From positions 1-18,410 of the forward strand of contig DKLU01000053.1 in the NCBI GenBank assembly GCA_002455915.1: DNA of 18,410 nucleotides, given 5' to 3'. The stretch is from Chryseobacterium sp. UBA6632 (lineage in GTDB: Bacteria; Bacteroidota; Bacteroidia; Flavobacteriales; Weeksellaceae). The notes below the pieces were generated by a model. That model was not told where the DNA came from, did not search any database, and worked only from the letters and a program-made list of their open reading frames with translations. This document shows, in pieces, positions 1-7,961 of this stretch; position 1 is the first letter of the stretch; every line of letters starts with the position of its first letter. The position numbers were made by a program, and so were the translations under genes.

Positions 1-49
1 CTTAAAAAAGTAACGGTAATTTAAAATTCAAAATTTCTAATCTAAAATT

Positions 50-799
50 TTAATTATTATTGTTATTGTTGTTGTTTTTTCTAGGTCTTCTGTTGTCTCT
101 GTCTCCTCCTCTGTTTCCTCTGTCTGACTGACCTCCTTTTTTCTGTTGTCCCACTAGTGGAGAAAGTTCTCTTTTACCGTAAACTTCACCTTTCATGATC
201 CAAACTTTTACACCTAATTTTCCGTACTGAGTAAGTGCTTCACCGATGTGGTAATCGATATCTGCTCTGAAAGTAGACAATGGAATTCTTCCGTCTTTGA
301 AAGATTCTGATCTTGCCATTTCAGCTCCGTTCAATCTACCAGAGATCTGAACTTTGATACCTTCTGCACCCATTCTCATTGTACCTGCCATCGCCATCTT
401 CACAGCTCTTCTGTAAGAGATTCTGTTTTCGATTTGCTTAGCAATGCTATCAGCAACTAATACTGCATCAAGCTCAGGTCTTTTGATTTCGAAGATGTTG
501 ATTTGAATATCCTTTTTAGTCAATTTTTTCAACTCTTCTTTCAGTTTATCAACTTCTTGACCTCCTTTACCGATGATAAGTCCCGGTCTAGCAGTAGTAA
601 TTGTAACTGTTACTAATTTTAATGTTCTTTCAATATAAATTCTTGAAATCCCACCTTTAGATAATCTAGCCTCAAGGTATCTTCTGATTTTGTAGTCTTC
701 AGCGATTCTGTCTCCATAATCGTTTCCACCAAACCAGTTAGAATCCCATCCTCTGATGATACCTAATCTGTTACCAATTGGATTTGTCTTCTGTCCCAT
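50..799 (-). CDS. rpsC: 30S ribosomal protein S3
   Basis: S3 is part of the mRNA entry channel in the head of the 30S subunit. The 249-residue product begins [22 protein letters not shown], as S3 proteins do, and carries the KH-domain GKGG loop ([13 protein letters not shown]) near residues 74-86, followed by the S3 C-terminal domain ([19 protein letters not shown]). It is somewhat longer than the E. coli protein (about 233). The extra length is a disordered Gly/Asp/Arg/Asn-rich tail from about residue 217 that ends in eight consecutive asparagines encoded by mixed AAT/AAC codons. It is the last complete gene of the ribosomal operon here, 8 bases after rplV. No start codon for the next gene (rplP would be expected) lies in the remaining 49 bases. 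Identification is secure; the role of the tail is unknown. Confidence 0.98.
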   Translation of the reverse strand: MGQKTNPIGNRLGIIRGWDSNWFGGNDYGDRIAEDYKIRRYLEARLSKGGISRIYIERTLKLVTVTITTARPGLIIGKGGQEVDKLKEELKKLTKKDIQINIFEIKRPELDAVLVADSIAKQIENRISYRRAVKMAMAGTMRMGAEGIKVQISGRLNGAEMARSESFKDGRIPLSTFRADIDYHIGEALTQYGKLGVKVWIMKGEVYGKRELSPLVGQQKKGGQSDRGNRGGDRDNRRPRKNNNNNNNN

Positions 800-807
800 A
801 CCTTGAT

Positions 808-1206
808 TTAGTTTTCTTTATTACCTAAGATTAATGTAACGTGGTTAGATCTTTTTCTGATTCTATACCCTCTACCTTGCGGAGCTGGTCTTAGTCTCTT
901 CAATTGTCTTGCGCTATCCACGAAGATTTCTTTAACGATAAGGTTTGCTTCTTCGATATCCGCTCCTTCGTTTTTAGTCTGCCAGTTTGCCATAGCAGAA
1001 AGAAGTAATTTCTCTAACTTGTTAGATGCTTCTTTTTTAGAATATTTTAGGATATAAAGAGCTTTATCTACCTGCTCTCCTCTAATGATATCAGCAACTA
1101 ATCTCATTTTTCTCGGAGATGATGGGCAGTTATTTAATGAAGCTTTAACAACGTCTTTGTTAGCTTCTTTTCTTGCGATTGAACTATCTTGTTTTCTAGA
1201 TCCCAT
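808..1206 (-). CDS. rplV: 50S ribosomal protein L22
   Basis: L22 lines the nascent-peptide exit tunnel of the 50S subunit. The 132-residue product contains the L22 core ([19 protein letters not shown], about residues 25-43) and the tunnel-loop region [22 protein letters not shown] near the C terminus. It is about 20 residues longer than the E. coli protein because of an N-terminal [17 protein letters not shown] extension. A similar extension is usual in Bacteroidota L22, so the upstream ATG is accepted as the start. The gene starts 2 bases after rpsS ends. Confidence 0.97.
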   Translation of the reverse strand: MGSRKQDSSIARKEANKDVVKASLNNCPSSPRKMRLVADIIRGEQVDKALYILKYSKKEASNKLEKLLLSAMANWQTKNEGADIEEANLIVKEIFVDSARQLKRLRPAPQGRGYRIRKRSNHVTLILGNKEN

Positions 1207-1208
1207 GA

Positions 1209-1487
1209 TTATCTGCTTCCTTTGTTTTTGTTACCACCATGACCTCTGAAAGATCTTGTTGGAGAAAATTCGCCTAACTTGTGACCAACCATGTTTTCTG
1301 TAACATAAACAGGGATAAAAGATTTCCCGTTGTGTACAGCAATAGTTTGTCCTACGAAGTCCGGAGAGATCATAGATGCTCTAGACCAAGTTTTGATAAC
1401 TGTCTTCTTACCAGACTCTATATTTGCCTGAACCTTCTTATCTAAAGTATGATGAATGAACGGTCCTTTTTTAAGTGATCTTGCCAT
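1209..1487 (-). CDS. rpsS: 30S ribosomal protein S19
   Basis: S19 sits in the 30S head and contacts the A-site finger of the 50S subunit. The 92-residue product begins [19 protein letters not shown] and carries the S19 signature [22 protein letters not shown] in its C-terminal half. Length and motifs are standard. It lies 2 bases downstream of rplB in the operon. Confidence 0.98.
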   Translation of the reverse strand: MARSLKKGPFIHHTLDKKVQANIESGKKTVIKTWSRASMISPDFVGQTIAVHNGKSFIPVYVTENMVGHKLGEFSPTRSFRGHGGNKNKGSR

Positions 1488-1489
1488 AA

Positions 1490-2311
1490 TTATTTTCTTT
1501 TAGATACGATGTAACGGTTAGACACTTTGTTTTTCTTTCTAGTTTTGTAACCTTTAGACGGCTTACCGTTTCTAGATCTTGGGTGACCTCCTGAAGAACG
1601 TCCTTCACCACCTCCCATTGGGTGATCTACTGGGTTCATTACTACCGCTCTTGTTCTTGGTCTTCTACCTAACCATCTGCTTCTACCAGCCTTACCTGAT
1701 ACAGTTAACTGGTGGTCAGAGTTAGAAACTGATCCAATCATTGCATAACATTCAGTAAGGATCATTCTAGATTCTCCTGAAGGCAATTTAATGATTGCAT
1801 ATTTTCCGTCTCTTGAAGTTAATTGAGCTGAAGAACCAGCACTTCTTGCTAAAATTGCACCTTGACCAGGCTTCATTTCAACACAAGAAATTACAGTACC
1901 TAACGGAATGTTTTTCAACTTCATTGCGTTCCCTACATTTGGTTCTACGCTTTCACCAGAAATTACTTTCTGATCTACTTTGATACCGTTTGGAGCGATG
2001 ATATATCTCTTCTCTCCATCTGCGTACTCTAGTAAAGCGATAAATGCAGTTCTGTTTGGATCGTATTCTACAGATTTTACAGTTGCTTCAACGTTTGCTT
2101 TGTTTCTTTTGAAGTCAATAATTCTGTATTTCTTTTTGTGTCCACCTCCGGTGTAACGCATGGTCATTTTACCTGTTTGGTTACGTCCACCTGACTTTTT
2201 AATACCAACTGTTAGAGATTTCTCTGGTTTGTTGGTAGTAATTTCCTCAAAATTGTTTACAATTCTGAATCTCTGTCCCGGGGTGATAGGTTTTAATTTT
2301 CTAACAGACAT
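1490..2311 (-). CDS. rplB: 50S ribosomal protein L2
   Basis: L2 supports the peptidyl transferase centre and subunit association. The 273-residue product has the usual L2 length. The OB-fold part contains [19 protein letters not shown] residues (here [21 protein letters not shown]), and the C-terminal part contains [21 protein letters not shown]. The histidine of VDHP, equivalent to the functionally important E. coli His229, is present. The second histidine of the E. coli motif is Met here, as is common in Bacteroidota. The gene is 22 bases after rplW and 2 bases before rpsS. Confidence 0.98.
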   Translation of the reverse strand: MSVRKLKPITPGQRFRIVNNFEEITTNKPEKSLTVGIKKSGGRNQTGKMTMRYTGGGHKKKYRIIDFKRNKANVEATVKSVEYDPNRTAFIALLEYADGEKRYIIAPNGIKVDQKVISGESVEPNVGNAMKLKNIPLGTVISCVEMKPGQGAILARSAGSSAQLTSRDGKYAIIKLPSGESRMILTECYAMIGSVSNSDHQLTVSGKAGRSRWLGRRPRTRAVVMNPVDHPMGGGEGRSSGGHPRSRNGKPSKGYKTRKKNKVSNRYIVSKRK

Positions 2312-2333
2312 TACTATTATTTATAATTAATAA

Positions 2334-2624
2334 TTAATTTACAGCAAAAATATCGATAACCTCACCTTCAGCAAGTTTAATTACCGCTTTTTTCAATTTG
2401 TTTGTCTTTCCTACTTGAAGACCTTTTTTAGTGTACTTTGAAGAAACCTTCGGAGCATAAATCATTGTGTTAACGTCTGCTACTTTTACACCGTAAGCTG
2501 CTTCAACAGCTTTTTTAATCTGGATTTTATTCGCCTTAGTATCAACTAAGAAAGAATAAGAACCTCTTAAATCTGTAAGGTAATTAGCCTTTTCTGAGAT
2601 AACTGGTTTAATAATAATAGACAT
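2334..2624 (-). CDS. rplW: 50S ribosomal protein L23
   Basis: L23 lies at the nascent-chain exit and is a docking site for trigger factor and signal recognition particle. The 96-residue product begins MSIIIKPVISEKA and contains the L23 segment FLVDTKANKIQIKKAVEAAYGVKVADVNTM. Length is typical. It lies between rplD (3-base gap) and rplB (22-base gap), in the conserved S10-operon order. Confidence 0.97.
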   Translation of the reverse strand: MSIIIKPVISEKANYLTDLRGSYSFLVDTKANKIQIKKAVEAAYGVKVADVNTMIYAPKVSSKYTKKGLQVGKTNKLKKAVIKLAEGEVIDIFAVN

Positions 2625-2627
2625 GAC

Positions 2628-3257
2628 TTATTTCTTTAAATTTTCTTGGAATTTCTCGATAGCACCTTCTAAGAATACGATCTCACCTGCATTGATTAGG
2701 TCATAAGAGCTAATTTCGTTGTAAGCAAGAACTTTAGTCTTAGGTAGGTTTCTTGAAGACAAATAAACATTTTTGTTTGCTTCGTCTAAAATATAAAGAG
2801 ATTTTTTACCTTCGAATCCTAAAGCGTTATTGATGTTGATAAACTCTTTAGTTTTAGGAGTTTCGAAATTGAAAGCCTCTAATACTTTAATGCTGTTATC
2901 TCTCAATTTCTGAGAAAGAACAGATTTTTTAGCTAATCTCTTAAGAGCTTTGTTCAATTTGAATCTGTAGTCTCTAGGTTTTGGCCCGAATACTCTACCT
3001 CCACCTCTGAAAGTTGGAGATTTAATATCACCATATCTAGCAGATCCAGATCCTTTTTGCTTCTTAAGTTTTTTAGTAGAAGCAGTAATTTCGCTTCTTT
3101 CTTTTGATTTATGAGTCCCTTGTCTTTGTGCAGCAAGGTACTGTTTAACTTCTAAGTAAACCGCGTGCTGATTTGGCTCAATTCCGAATACTGTTTCGTC
3201 TAGAGTTACTTTTCTTCCGGTCTCTTTTCCTGATGTATTTAATACTACTAGTTCCAT
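2628..3257 (-). CDS. rplD: 50S ribosomal protein L4
   Basis: L4 has a globular domain and an extended loop reaching into the exit tunnel. The 209-residue product contains the tunnel-loop sequence [19 protein letters not shown] followed by VFGPKPRDY, both diagnostic for L4. The gene begins inside the end of rplC: the two overlap by 10 bases and the rplC stop codon lies within the first codons of rplD, suggesting coupled translation. In E. coli L4 also represses its own operon through the S10 leader. No comparable leader is recognisable here, so that control is not claimed. Confidence 0.97.
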   Translation of the reverse strand: MELVVLNTSGKETGRKVTLDETVFGIEPNQHAVYLEVKQYLAAQRQGTHKSKERSEITASTKKLKKQKGSGSARYGDIKSPTFRGGGRVFGPKPRDYRFKLNKALKRLAKKSVLSQKLRDNSIKVLEAFNFETPKTKEFININNALGFEGKKSLYILDEANKNVYLSSRNLPKTKVLAYNEISSYDLINAGEIVFLEGAIEKFQENLKK

Positions 3258-3871
3258 TTTCTGATAATTACATAAGAATTTTTAGCTCCCGGAACAGCAC
3301 CTTTTACTACTAAAAGATTTTGTTCTTGATCCACTTTTAATACTTGAAGGTTTTGTACAGTTACCTGCTCACCTCCCATTCTACCAGCCATTCTCATCCC
3401 TTTGAATACTCTTGAAGGGTCAGATCCAGCACCGATAGAACCTGGAGCTCTAAGTCTGTTGTGCTGACCATGAGTTGCCTGCATTACACCTCCAAATCCG
3501 TGTCTTTTAACAACACCTTGGAAACCTTTACCTTTAGAAGTTCCTGTTACATCTACATATTCACCTTCGATGAATAGATCAACTTTCACTTCCTCTCCTA
3601 CTTTAGCATCTGTGAATCCGTCGTGGAATTCAACCAATTTAGCTTTAGGAGCAGAACCAGCCTTTTTGAAATGACCAGCTAACGCTTTACCAACGTTCTT
3701 CTCACTCTTGTCATCGAAACCTAATTGAACGGCAGAATAACCGTCAACTTCTAAGGTTCTGACCTGTAAAATCGCACATGGACCTGCTTGAATAACTGTA
3801 CAAGGAATATTTTTCCCTGCTTCGTCAAACAAAGACGTCATACCGATTTTTTTACCAATAATACCTGACAT
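3248..3871 (-). CDS. rplC: 50S ribosomal protein L3
   Basis: L3 binds near the 3' end of 23S rRNA and approaches the peptidyl transferase centre. The 207-residue product begins [20 protein letters not shown] and contains the L3 signature [13 protein letters not shown] followed by [20 protein letters not shown] and [12 protein letters not shown]. This is the first gene of the operon in this genome. The usual upstream neighbour rpsJ is absent, and a consensus promoter lies about 100 bases upstream. The gene ends 10 bases inside rplD. Confidence 0.98.
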   Translation of the reverse strand: MSGIIGKKIGMTSLFDEAGKNIPCTVIQAGPCAILQVRTLEVDGYSAVQLGFDDKSEKNVGKALAGHFKKAGSAPKAKLVEFHDGFTDAKVGEEVKVDLFIEGEYVDVTGTSKGKGFQGVVKRHGFGGVMQATHGQHNRLRAPGSIGAGSDPSRVFKGMRMAGRMGGEQVTVQNLQVLKVDQEQNLLVVKGAVPGAKNSYVIIRKWN

Positions 3872-3977
3872 TGTTTATGTTATAATAAAATTTATCCTTT
3901 ATTTATCGTCATTTTTCGGAAGTCTGAAGTAATTTCTACTTTTGATATAGGCATACTACGCCCCTAAAATGAGTGTG

Positions 3978-4007
3978 CAAATGTATGAATAATTTTCTAA
4001 CTGACAA
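3978..4007 (-). promoter_or_regulatory. Promoter of the ribosomal protein operon
   Basis: On the minus strand, TACATTTG (3985-3978) matches the Bacteroidota -7 element TAnnTTTG. A TTG (4007-4005) lies 19 bases upstream, a normal spacing for the -33 element. Transcription would begin near 3971, giving a leader of roughly 100 bases before rplC. An AT-rich repeat lies directly upstream (AAATATTT at 4006-4013 and again at 4020-4027; each copy is self-complementary). It could act as an upstream promoter element or as a 3' hairpin for the gene at 4096-4932. Assigned by motif and position only. Confidence 0.7.
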
Positions 4008-4095
4008 ATATTTACAACAAAATATTTTGATTTTTAACGATTTACAGAAATCAGCAGATTTTAATTAAGTTTGAATAGAAATAAAATTTCAAAAT

Positions 4096-4932
4096 TTATT
4101 CTAACTCAATAGGATTATACGGAATCGGTTTAGATTTTATAACCATAGGGGTTCCATCTGCATTATAGGGCTTCCCATGGAAGAAACCTGGATTGTCATG
4201 ATATGTTTTTTCCACCTCATTATATTTATCCCGGCTTACTTTAAGTATACGCTCTTCATTTCTAAGATAAATAGGAAGATTTTTTTTATCAATACCTATA
4301 GCAAGAAAATGATAATCTCCTTTTGTGTCTGAAAGCTCAAGAATAAGCCCCGGAAGACCCTCAAATTTATACGGTCCATTATTAGAAGATATCGCTTCAG
4401 TAAACCAAGCTATATAATCCCTTCCTCTAAAGTTCATCGTAGCTTTTCTGCAGATATTTCCAAGAATGCTTTTAGTATCCTTTTGTATTTTCCATTTAAA
4501 TTCAGGCTGATCTTCCTGATATTGATACCCGTCTTTAATTCTTGCCTGATAGGTGATCTTTTTCTTGGAAAGATCTTTTAATATAATAGGTTTGAACCCA
4601 ACATTAATATTGAGTAGCCCCTCCATCTCCTTTACATTAACTTCTTTCTGGTGACTGTATTTTTCATTAAGAGAATCCAGCTTTAATTGTTTTACATCTG
4701 CAAACTTTGAATATCCTTTTCCTATCTCAAGAATACAGATAGCATCCTTTCTTTTTTCTCTTTGCGCGACATCAGGTATGTATTCAACCTTATAATATAC
4801 ATTGTATAAACTTGTATCAAAATTCTCAGCTTTATAACTAGATGTTTTCATTGTAAACTCTGCATTTTCTATGCGAAACTGAGCATGTAAACAAGAGGCT
4901 AAAAATAAACTGAATACTAAATAAAATTTCAT
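4096..4932 (-). CDS. GLPGLI family exported protein
   Basis: This 278-residue protein belongs to the GLPGLI family, a Bacteroidota group of exported proteins of unknown function named for the motif seen here at residues 192-197 (KFEGLPGLILEL). The preceding FRGRDYIAWFTEAI segment (about 168-181) and the end VIKSKPIPYNPIELE also look typical of the family. The N terminus is a signal peptide (MKFYLVFSLFLASCLHAQF). Cleavage after AQ by signal peptidase I fits the family best, but LASC could also be read as a lipobox. An intrinsic terminator lies just upstream of its start (4951-4984), so it probably has its own weak promoter or depends on read-through. No consensus promoter was found. Molecular role unknown. 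Confidence 0.88.
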   Translation of the reverse strand: MKFYLVFSLFLASCLHAQFRIENAEFTMKTSSYKAENFDTSLYNVYYKVEYIPDVAQREKRKDAICILEIGKGYSKFADVKQLKLDSLNEKYSHQKEVNVKEMEGLLNINVGFKPIILKDLSKKKITYQARIKDGYQYQEDQPEFKWKIQKDTKSILGNICRKATMNFRGRDYIAWFTEAISSNNGPYKFEGLPGLILELSDTKGDYHFLAIGIDKKNLPIYLRNEERILKVSRDKYNEVEKTYHDNPGFFHGKPYNADGTPMVIKSKPIPYNPIELE

Positions 4933-4950
4933 AGATAAAAGTTATAAATA

Positions 4951-4984
4951 ATAAAAAGAATCGGAAGCATAAAGCTACCGATTC
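4951..4984 (-). terminator. Intrinsic terminator after the 99-residue exported protein gene
   Basis: GAATCGG (4958-4964) pairs with CCGATTC (4978-4984). The stem continues past one mismatch with AGC/GCT around an ATAAA loop. Read on the minus strand, the hairpin is followed by TTTTTAT (4957-4951). It lies just downstream of the stop codon at 5009 and just upstream of the GLPGLI gene start, separating the two genes. Confidence 0.85.
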
Positions 4985-5008
4985 AATATAAAATTTTTCG
5001 TGATATAA

Positions 5009-5308
5009 TTATGAGCACTTTATTGCTGCAAAATGGTGGGCATCTTCCCAAAAAGCATCATCATTAGAATAATCATTGTAATCTAGGTAAAATACAGCCC
5101 CGCATGGCGTTACAATTGTCACCCAATTGTACTGAGGTTTAAAAGCCACTTTAAGTGTTTGAACTGTACTATTCTGAATTTTACTTTCTACCAATACAGT
5201 ATTTCCTTTTACATTTTCAGCATCAGATCCTCTTTTGATACCCTCAGTAGTATTTGCACTTACTAGACCTGCGACAGCTAATGCTGCCATAAAAAACATT
5301 TTCTTCAT
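5009..5308 (-). CDS. Small exported protein of unknown function
   Basis: The 99-residue product has a clear signal peptide (MKKMFFMAALAVAGLVSA) that would leave a mature protein of about 80 residues. The mature part holds two cysteines (residues 69 and 98), which could form one disulfide in the periplasm or outside the cell, and an aromatic, acidic C-terminal half (YLDYNDYSNDDAFWEDAHHF). I do not recognise a family. A consensus promoter about 30 bases upstream and a strong terminator downstream show it is transcribed as a single-gene unit, which supports it being a real gene. Confidence 0.8.
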   Translation of the reverse strand: MKKMFFMAALAVAGLVSANTTEGIKRGSDAENVKGNTVLVESKIQNSTVQTLKVAFKPQYNWVTIVTPCGAVFYLDYNDYSNDDAFWEDAHHFAAIKCS

Positions 5309-5335
5309 TGTTATTAGTTTGTATAATTAACATAT

Positions 5336-5366
5336 CAAAAATAAACAGAAGCTGATAAAGCACCAA
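5336..5366 (-). promoter_or_regulatory. Promoter of the small exported protein gene
   Basis: On the minus strand, TATTTTTG (5343-5336) fits TAnnTTTG, with a TTG (5366-5364) 20 bases upstream. Transcription would start near 5329, about 20 bases before the ATG at 5308. Directly upstream (5365-5395) lies an imperfect inverted repeat with arms TCAACA/TGTTGA around AA (5375-5388) and outer arms AAATAT/ATATTT. It partly overlaps the -33 element and could be a regulator binding site. Confidence 0.6.
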
Positions 5367-5476
5367 ATATTTACTCAACAAATGTTGAAATATTTTATTA
5401 TGTTAACAAGCAATGACTGAATAATAAATAATAAAAATATGATTTCAAAGAAAAACATTCATTAAATCAAAGCCAA

Positions 5477-6238
5477 TTACAAAATTACACTCACTCCAAT
5501 TTCCTCCAGATTATTTTTGTCTTCTTCTAAAATATCCTGATCCGTAATCAAGTAATCTATTTTATCTAAAGAAGCAATTTTTCCGAAGCCTTTTTTATTG
5601 AGTTTGGAAGAATCGGCAAGAATAACAACTTTGTCAGAACATTCAATCATCAATTGATTTAAATGAGCCTCTGCTGCATTCGACGTACTGATCCCAAAAT
5701 CCATATCTATTCCGTCTACACCAAGAAATAATTTATTACAAGAAAACTGTTTCAGAATACCTTCAGAAATAGAACCTACAATAGAAGTTGAGCTTTTCCT
5801 CACCTCTCCTCCTAACTGTATAATATTAATGTTAGGATTATTGCAAAGCTCAATCGCAACACGTAAAGAAGAAGTAAGCACCGTCAACGGCCCAAAGTTT
5901 ACCAGCATTCTTGCCAGATAATGCATCGTTGTTCCAGAGGCCAGAATAATACAGTCGTTTTCCTGAATTAAAGACAAAGCCGCTTTTGCAATCCGTTGCT
6001 TGGCTTCTACATTTATGCTTTCCTTTTCATCCACATTTTTTTCGTACGCATAACGAACATGCTTACTCGCACCACCGTGATTTCGGAAAAGCAAACCCAA
6101 ACTTTCAAGATAATTCAGGTCTTTTCGGATTGTAACCGAAGAAACATTGAATTTTTCACACAAATCCTGAACAAGAACATGATCTTTCTCTTCGATCTCC
6201 TTTAAAATATCATTATGTCTTGTCAATAATTTTTCCAT
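5477..6238 (-). CDS. glpR: DeoR/GlpR-family transcriptional repressor, probably of the glp operon
   Basis: The 253-residue protein has the DeoR-family layout. An N-terminal winged helix-turn-helix (about residues 5-58) has the recognition helix SSVTIRKDLNYLESLGLL, followed by the wing FRNHGGA. The C-terminal sugar-phosphate sensor domain carries SGTT at 101-104 and the typical ADSSKLNKKGFGKIASL near 207-223. GlpR proteins repress glycerol genes and release DNA when they bind glycerol-3-phosphate. The gene is divergent from glpD-glpK-glpF with a 114-base gap containing candidate operators, which makes glycerol-3-phosphate its likely inducer. Family is certain; the effector and the name glpR are inferred from context, since other DeoR members sense different sugar phosphates. 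Confidence 0.9.
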   Translation of the reverse strand: MEKLLTRHNDILKEIEEKDHVLVQDLCEKFNVSSVTIRKDLNYLESLGLLFRNHGGASKHVRYAYEKNVDEKESINVEAKQRIAKAALSLIQENDCIILASGTTMHYLARMLVNFGPLTVLTSSLRVAIELCNNPNINIIQLGGEVRKSSTSIVGSISEGILKQFSCNKLFLGVDGIDMDFGISTSNAAEAHLNQLMIECSDKVVILADSSKLNKKGFGKIASLDKIDYLITDQDILEEDKNNLEEIGVSVIL

Positions 6239-6254
6239 GCGAAATTAATTTCAC

Positions 6255-6262
6255 CAAAATTA
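6255..6262 (-). promoter_or_regulatory. Possible -7 element for the glpR-like gene
   Basis: TAATTTTG on the minus strand (6262-6255) fits TAnnTTTG and would start transcription about 10 bases before the ATG at 6238. No TTG lies at the expected -33 distance, so the promoter would be weak or regulated. The nearby TTTCATTT repeats could allow the repressor to control its own synthesis. Confidence 0.4.
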
Positions 6263-6284
6263 CTATTTTTTTTTATATTAAAAA

Positions 6285-6368
6285 TTTCATTTAATTTCTT
6301 TTTGGTTTCATTTTTAATTTTTACATTTGAAAACGAAACATAACGAAATATTATGAAACGAAACGAAG
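6285..6368. promoter_or_regulatory. Candidate GlpR operator array in the glpR/glpD divergent region
   Basis: Two exact TTTCATTT copies lie at 6285-6292 and 6306-6313, 21 bases apart. Two exact AACGAAA copies lie at 6332-6338 and 6342-6348, 10 bases apart. A third AACGAAA (6357-6363) and AACGAAG (6362-6368) run into the first glpD codons. The two motif types resemble each other's reverse complement (GAAA core). Spacing of one and two helical turns would put sites on the same DNA face. They flank and overlap the glpD promoter and start site, as repressor operators would. The link to the adjacent regulator is inference. Confidence 0.55.
6302..6329 (+). promoter_or_regulatory. Promoter of the glpDKF operon
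   Basis: TACATTTG (6322-6329) fits the -7 element TAnnTTTG, and TTG (6302-6304) lies 17 bases upstream. Transcription would begin near 6335, about 18 bases before the glpD ATG at 6353. One TTTCATTT copy sits in the spacer and an AACGAAA copy covers the expected start site, so a bound repressor would block initiation. Confidence 0.7.
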
Positions 6369-7954
6369 AACTCAGCAAACTCACCACCGTAAAAGAATGG
6401 GACTTTATTGTCATTGGTGGCGGAGCAAGTGGCTTAGGTTCGGCATTGGATGCAACCAGCAGAGGATTTAAAACGTTATTACTCGAATCTCATGATTTTG
6501 CTAAAGCCACTTCCAGCCGAAGTACAAAGCTCGTACACGGCGGTGTAAGATATTTGGCGCAGGGCGATATTGGTTTAGTTAAAGAAGCTTTGAAAGAAAG
6601 AGGCTTGTTGGCTAAGAACGCAGCTCATGTGGTAAAAAATCAGTCTTTTATTATTCCGAATTATACTTGGTGGGGCGGAATCTACTATAAAATAGGACTT
6701 TCGATATATGATTTTCTTGCAGGAAAATTAAGCTTAGGCAAAACGAAATACATCAGCAAAGCAAAAACAGTTGAAAAACTTCCGACTATTGAACAGAAAG
6801 ATTTGTCAAGCGGAGTTGTTTATCAGGACGGACAGTTTGATGATGCCCGGTTAGCCATTAATTTAACTCAAACAATTATTGAAAAAGGCGGAACTGCTGT
6901 TAACTATGTCAAGGTCATTAATTTAATTAAAAACGATTCAGGAAAGACCACAGGCGTAATTGCTGAAGATCAATTCACCAAGCAGCAATTTGAAATTAAA
7001 GCGAAAGTGGTCATCAACGCAACCGGAGTTTTCACCAACGACATATTAAATATGAATAACCCCAAACATGGAAAACTCGTTGTTCCAAGTCAGGGAATTC
7101 ATTTGGTTTTAGATAAATCTTTTTTAAAAAGTGATGACGCGATCATGATCCCTAAAACATCCGACGGAAGAGTTCTATTTGTCGTTCCGTGGCATGACAG
7201 AGCTTTAGTTGGAACCACAGACACGCTTTTGGAAAACGAAAGTTTTGAACCGAGAGCGTTGGAAGATGAAATTAAATTTGTTTTAAATACAGCAAGACAA
7301 TATTTAGCTAAAAAACCAACCCGCGAAGATGTAAAATCAGTTTTCGCAGGACTTCGACCGCTAGCCGCTCCTAAAGACGGTTCAAAAAGCACCAAAGAAG
7401 TTTCCCGAAGTCATAAAGTGATTACTTCTGAAACCGGATTGATTTCCATCATTGGCGGAAAATGGACAACCTACCGAAAAATGGCCGAAGATACCGTTGA
7501 TGAAGCGATGAAAGTTCACAAACTAGGAATTACCACTTCAAAAACCGAAAACCTTTCAATTCATGGAAATGTGAAGCCTGAGACTGTAGACAGAACTAAT
7601 CATTTATATGTATACGGTTCGGATATTCTTGAAATTAAAAAATTACAGCAAAGCAATTCTGAATTTGCAGAAAAAATACATCCAGAACATCCTTTTACAA
7701 TAGCAGAAGCGGTTTGGGCAGTACGAAATGAAATGGCAGAAACCGTTGAAGATATTTTGGCAAGACGCGTAAGATTATTATTTTTAGACGCGAGAGCTGC
7801 CATCGATAGTGCCGAAAAAATCGCTACAATTATCGCAAGAGAAAATGGGCATTCCCAAGAATGGATCAACGAACAAACTAATGAATTTATAGAATTGGCA
7901 AAAGGATATTTGCTGACACCTTATTCTCCAAAAACAATCAACCTTAATAAATAG
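6353..7954 (+). CDS. glpD: Glycerol-3-phosphate dehydrogenase (FAD-dependent)
   Basis: This membrane-associated flavoenzyme oxidises sn-glycerol-3-phosphate to dihydroxyacetone phosphate and passes electrons to the respiratory quinone pool. The 533-residue protein starts with an FAD-binding Rossmann fold ([17 protein letters not shown]; GxGxxG at 22-27) and the family motif [15 protein letters not shown] (57-71). It also contains [11 protein letters not shown] and [16 protein letters not shown] in the catalytic domain, and the C-terminal helical domain beginning near [20 protein letters not shown]. It is the first gene of glpD-glpK-glpF, 7 bases before glpK. The oxygen-using relative GlpO is a less likely alternative; the sequence alone does not exclude it. 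Confidence 0.94.
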   Translation: MKRNEELSKLTTVKEWDFIVIGGGASGLGSALDATSRGFKTLLLESHDFAKATSSRSTKLVHGGVRYLAQGDIGLVKEALKERGLLAKNAAHVVKNQSFIIPNYTWWGGIYYKIGLSIYDFLAGKLSLGKTKYISKAKTVEKLPTIEQKDLSSGVVYQDGQFDDARLAINLTQTIIEKGGTAVNYVKVINLIKNDSGKTTGVIAEDQFTKQQFEIKAKVVINATGVFTNDILNMNNPKHGKLVVPSQGIHLVLDKSFLKSDDAIMIPKTSDGRVLFVVPWHDRALVGTTDTLLENESFEPRALEDEIKFVLNTARQYLAKKPTREDVKSVFAGLRPLAAPKDGSKSTKEVSRSHKVITSETGLISIIGGKWTTYRKMAEDTVDEAMKVHKLGITTSKTENLSIHGNVKPETVDRTNHLYVYGSDILEIKKLQQSNSEFAEKIHPEHPFTIAEAVWAVRNEMAETVEDILARRVRLLFLDARAAIDSAEKIATIIARENGHSQEWINEQTNEFIELAKGYLLTPYSPKTINLNK

Positions 7955-7961
7955 ACACAAC

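Noticed and set aside
2954..3136. Second frame inside rplD
   Set aside because: It is a Lys/Leu-rich out-of-frame translation of a ribosomal protein gene.
4006..4061. Possible terminator for the GLPGLI-family gene (AAATATTT repeats, and AAATC/GATTT at 4048-4061)
   Set aside because: The stems are short and AT-only or AT-rich, with no T run on the minus strand. I did not call a terminator.
4129..4932. Lipobox (LASC) in the GLPGLI-family protein
   Set aside because: It fits a lipobox loosely, but a signal peptidase I site after AQ is more usual in this family, so it was not called a lipoprotein.
7099..7869. Minus-strand open frames inside glpD (7099-7395, 7600-7869)
   Set aside because: They lie antisense within a strongly supported gene, have low-complexity Ser/Ala-rich products and no recognisable motifs.
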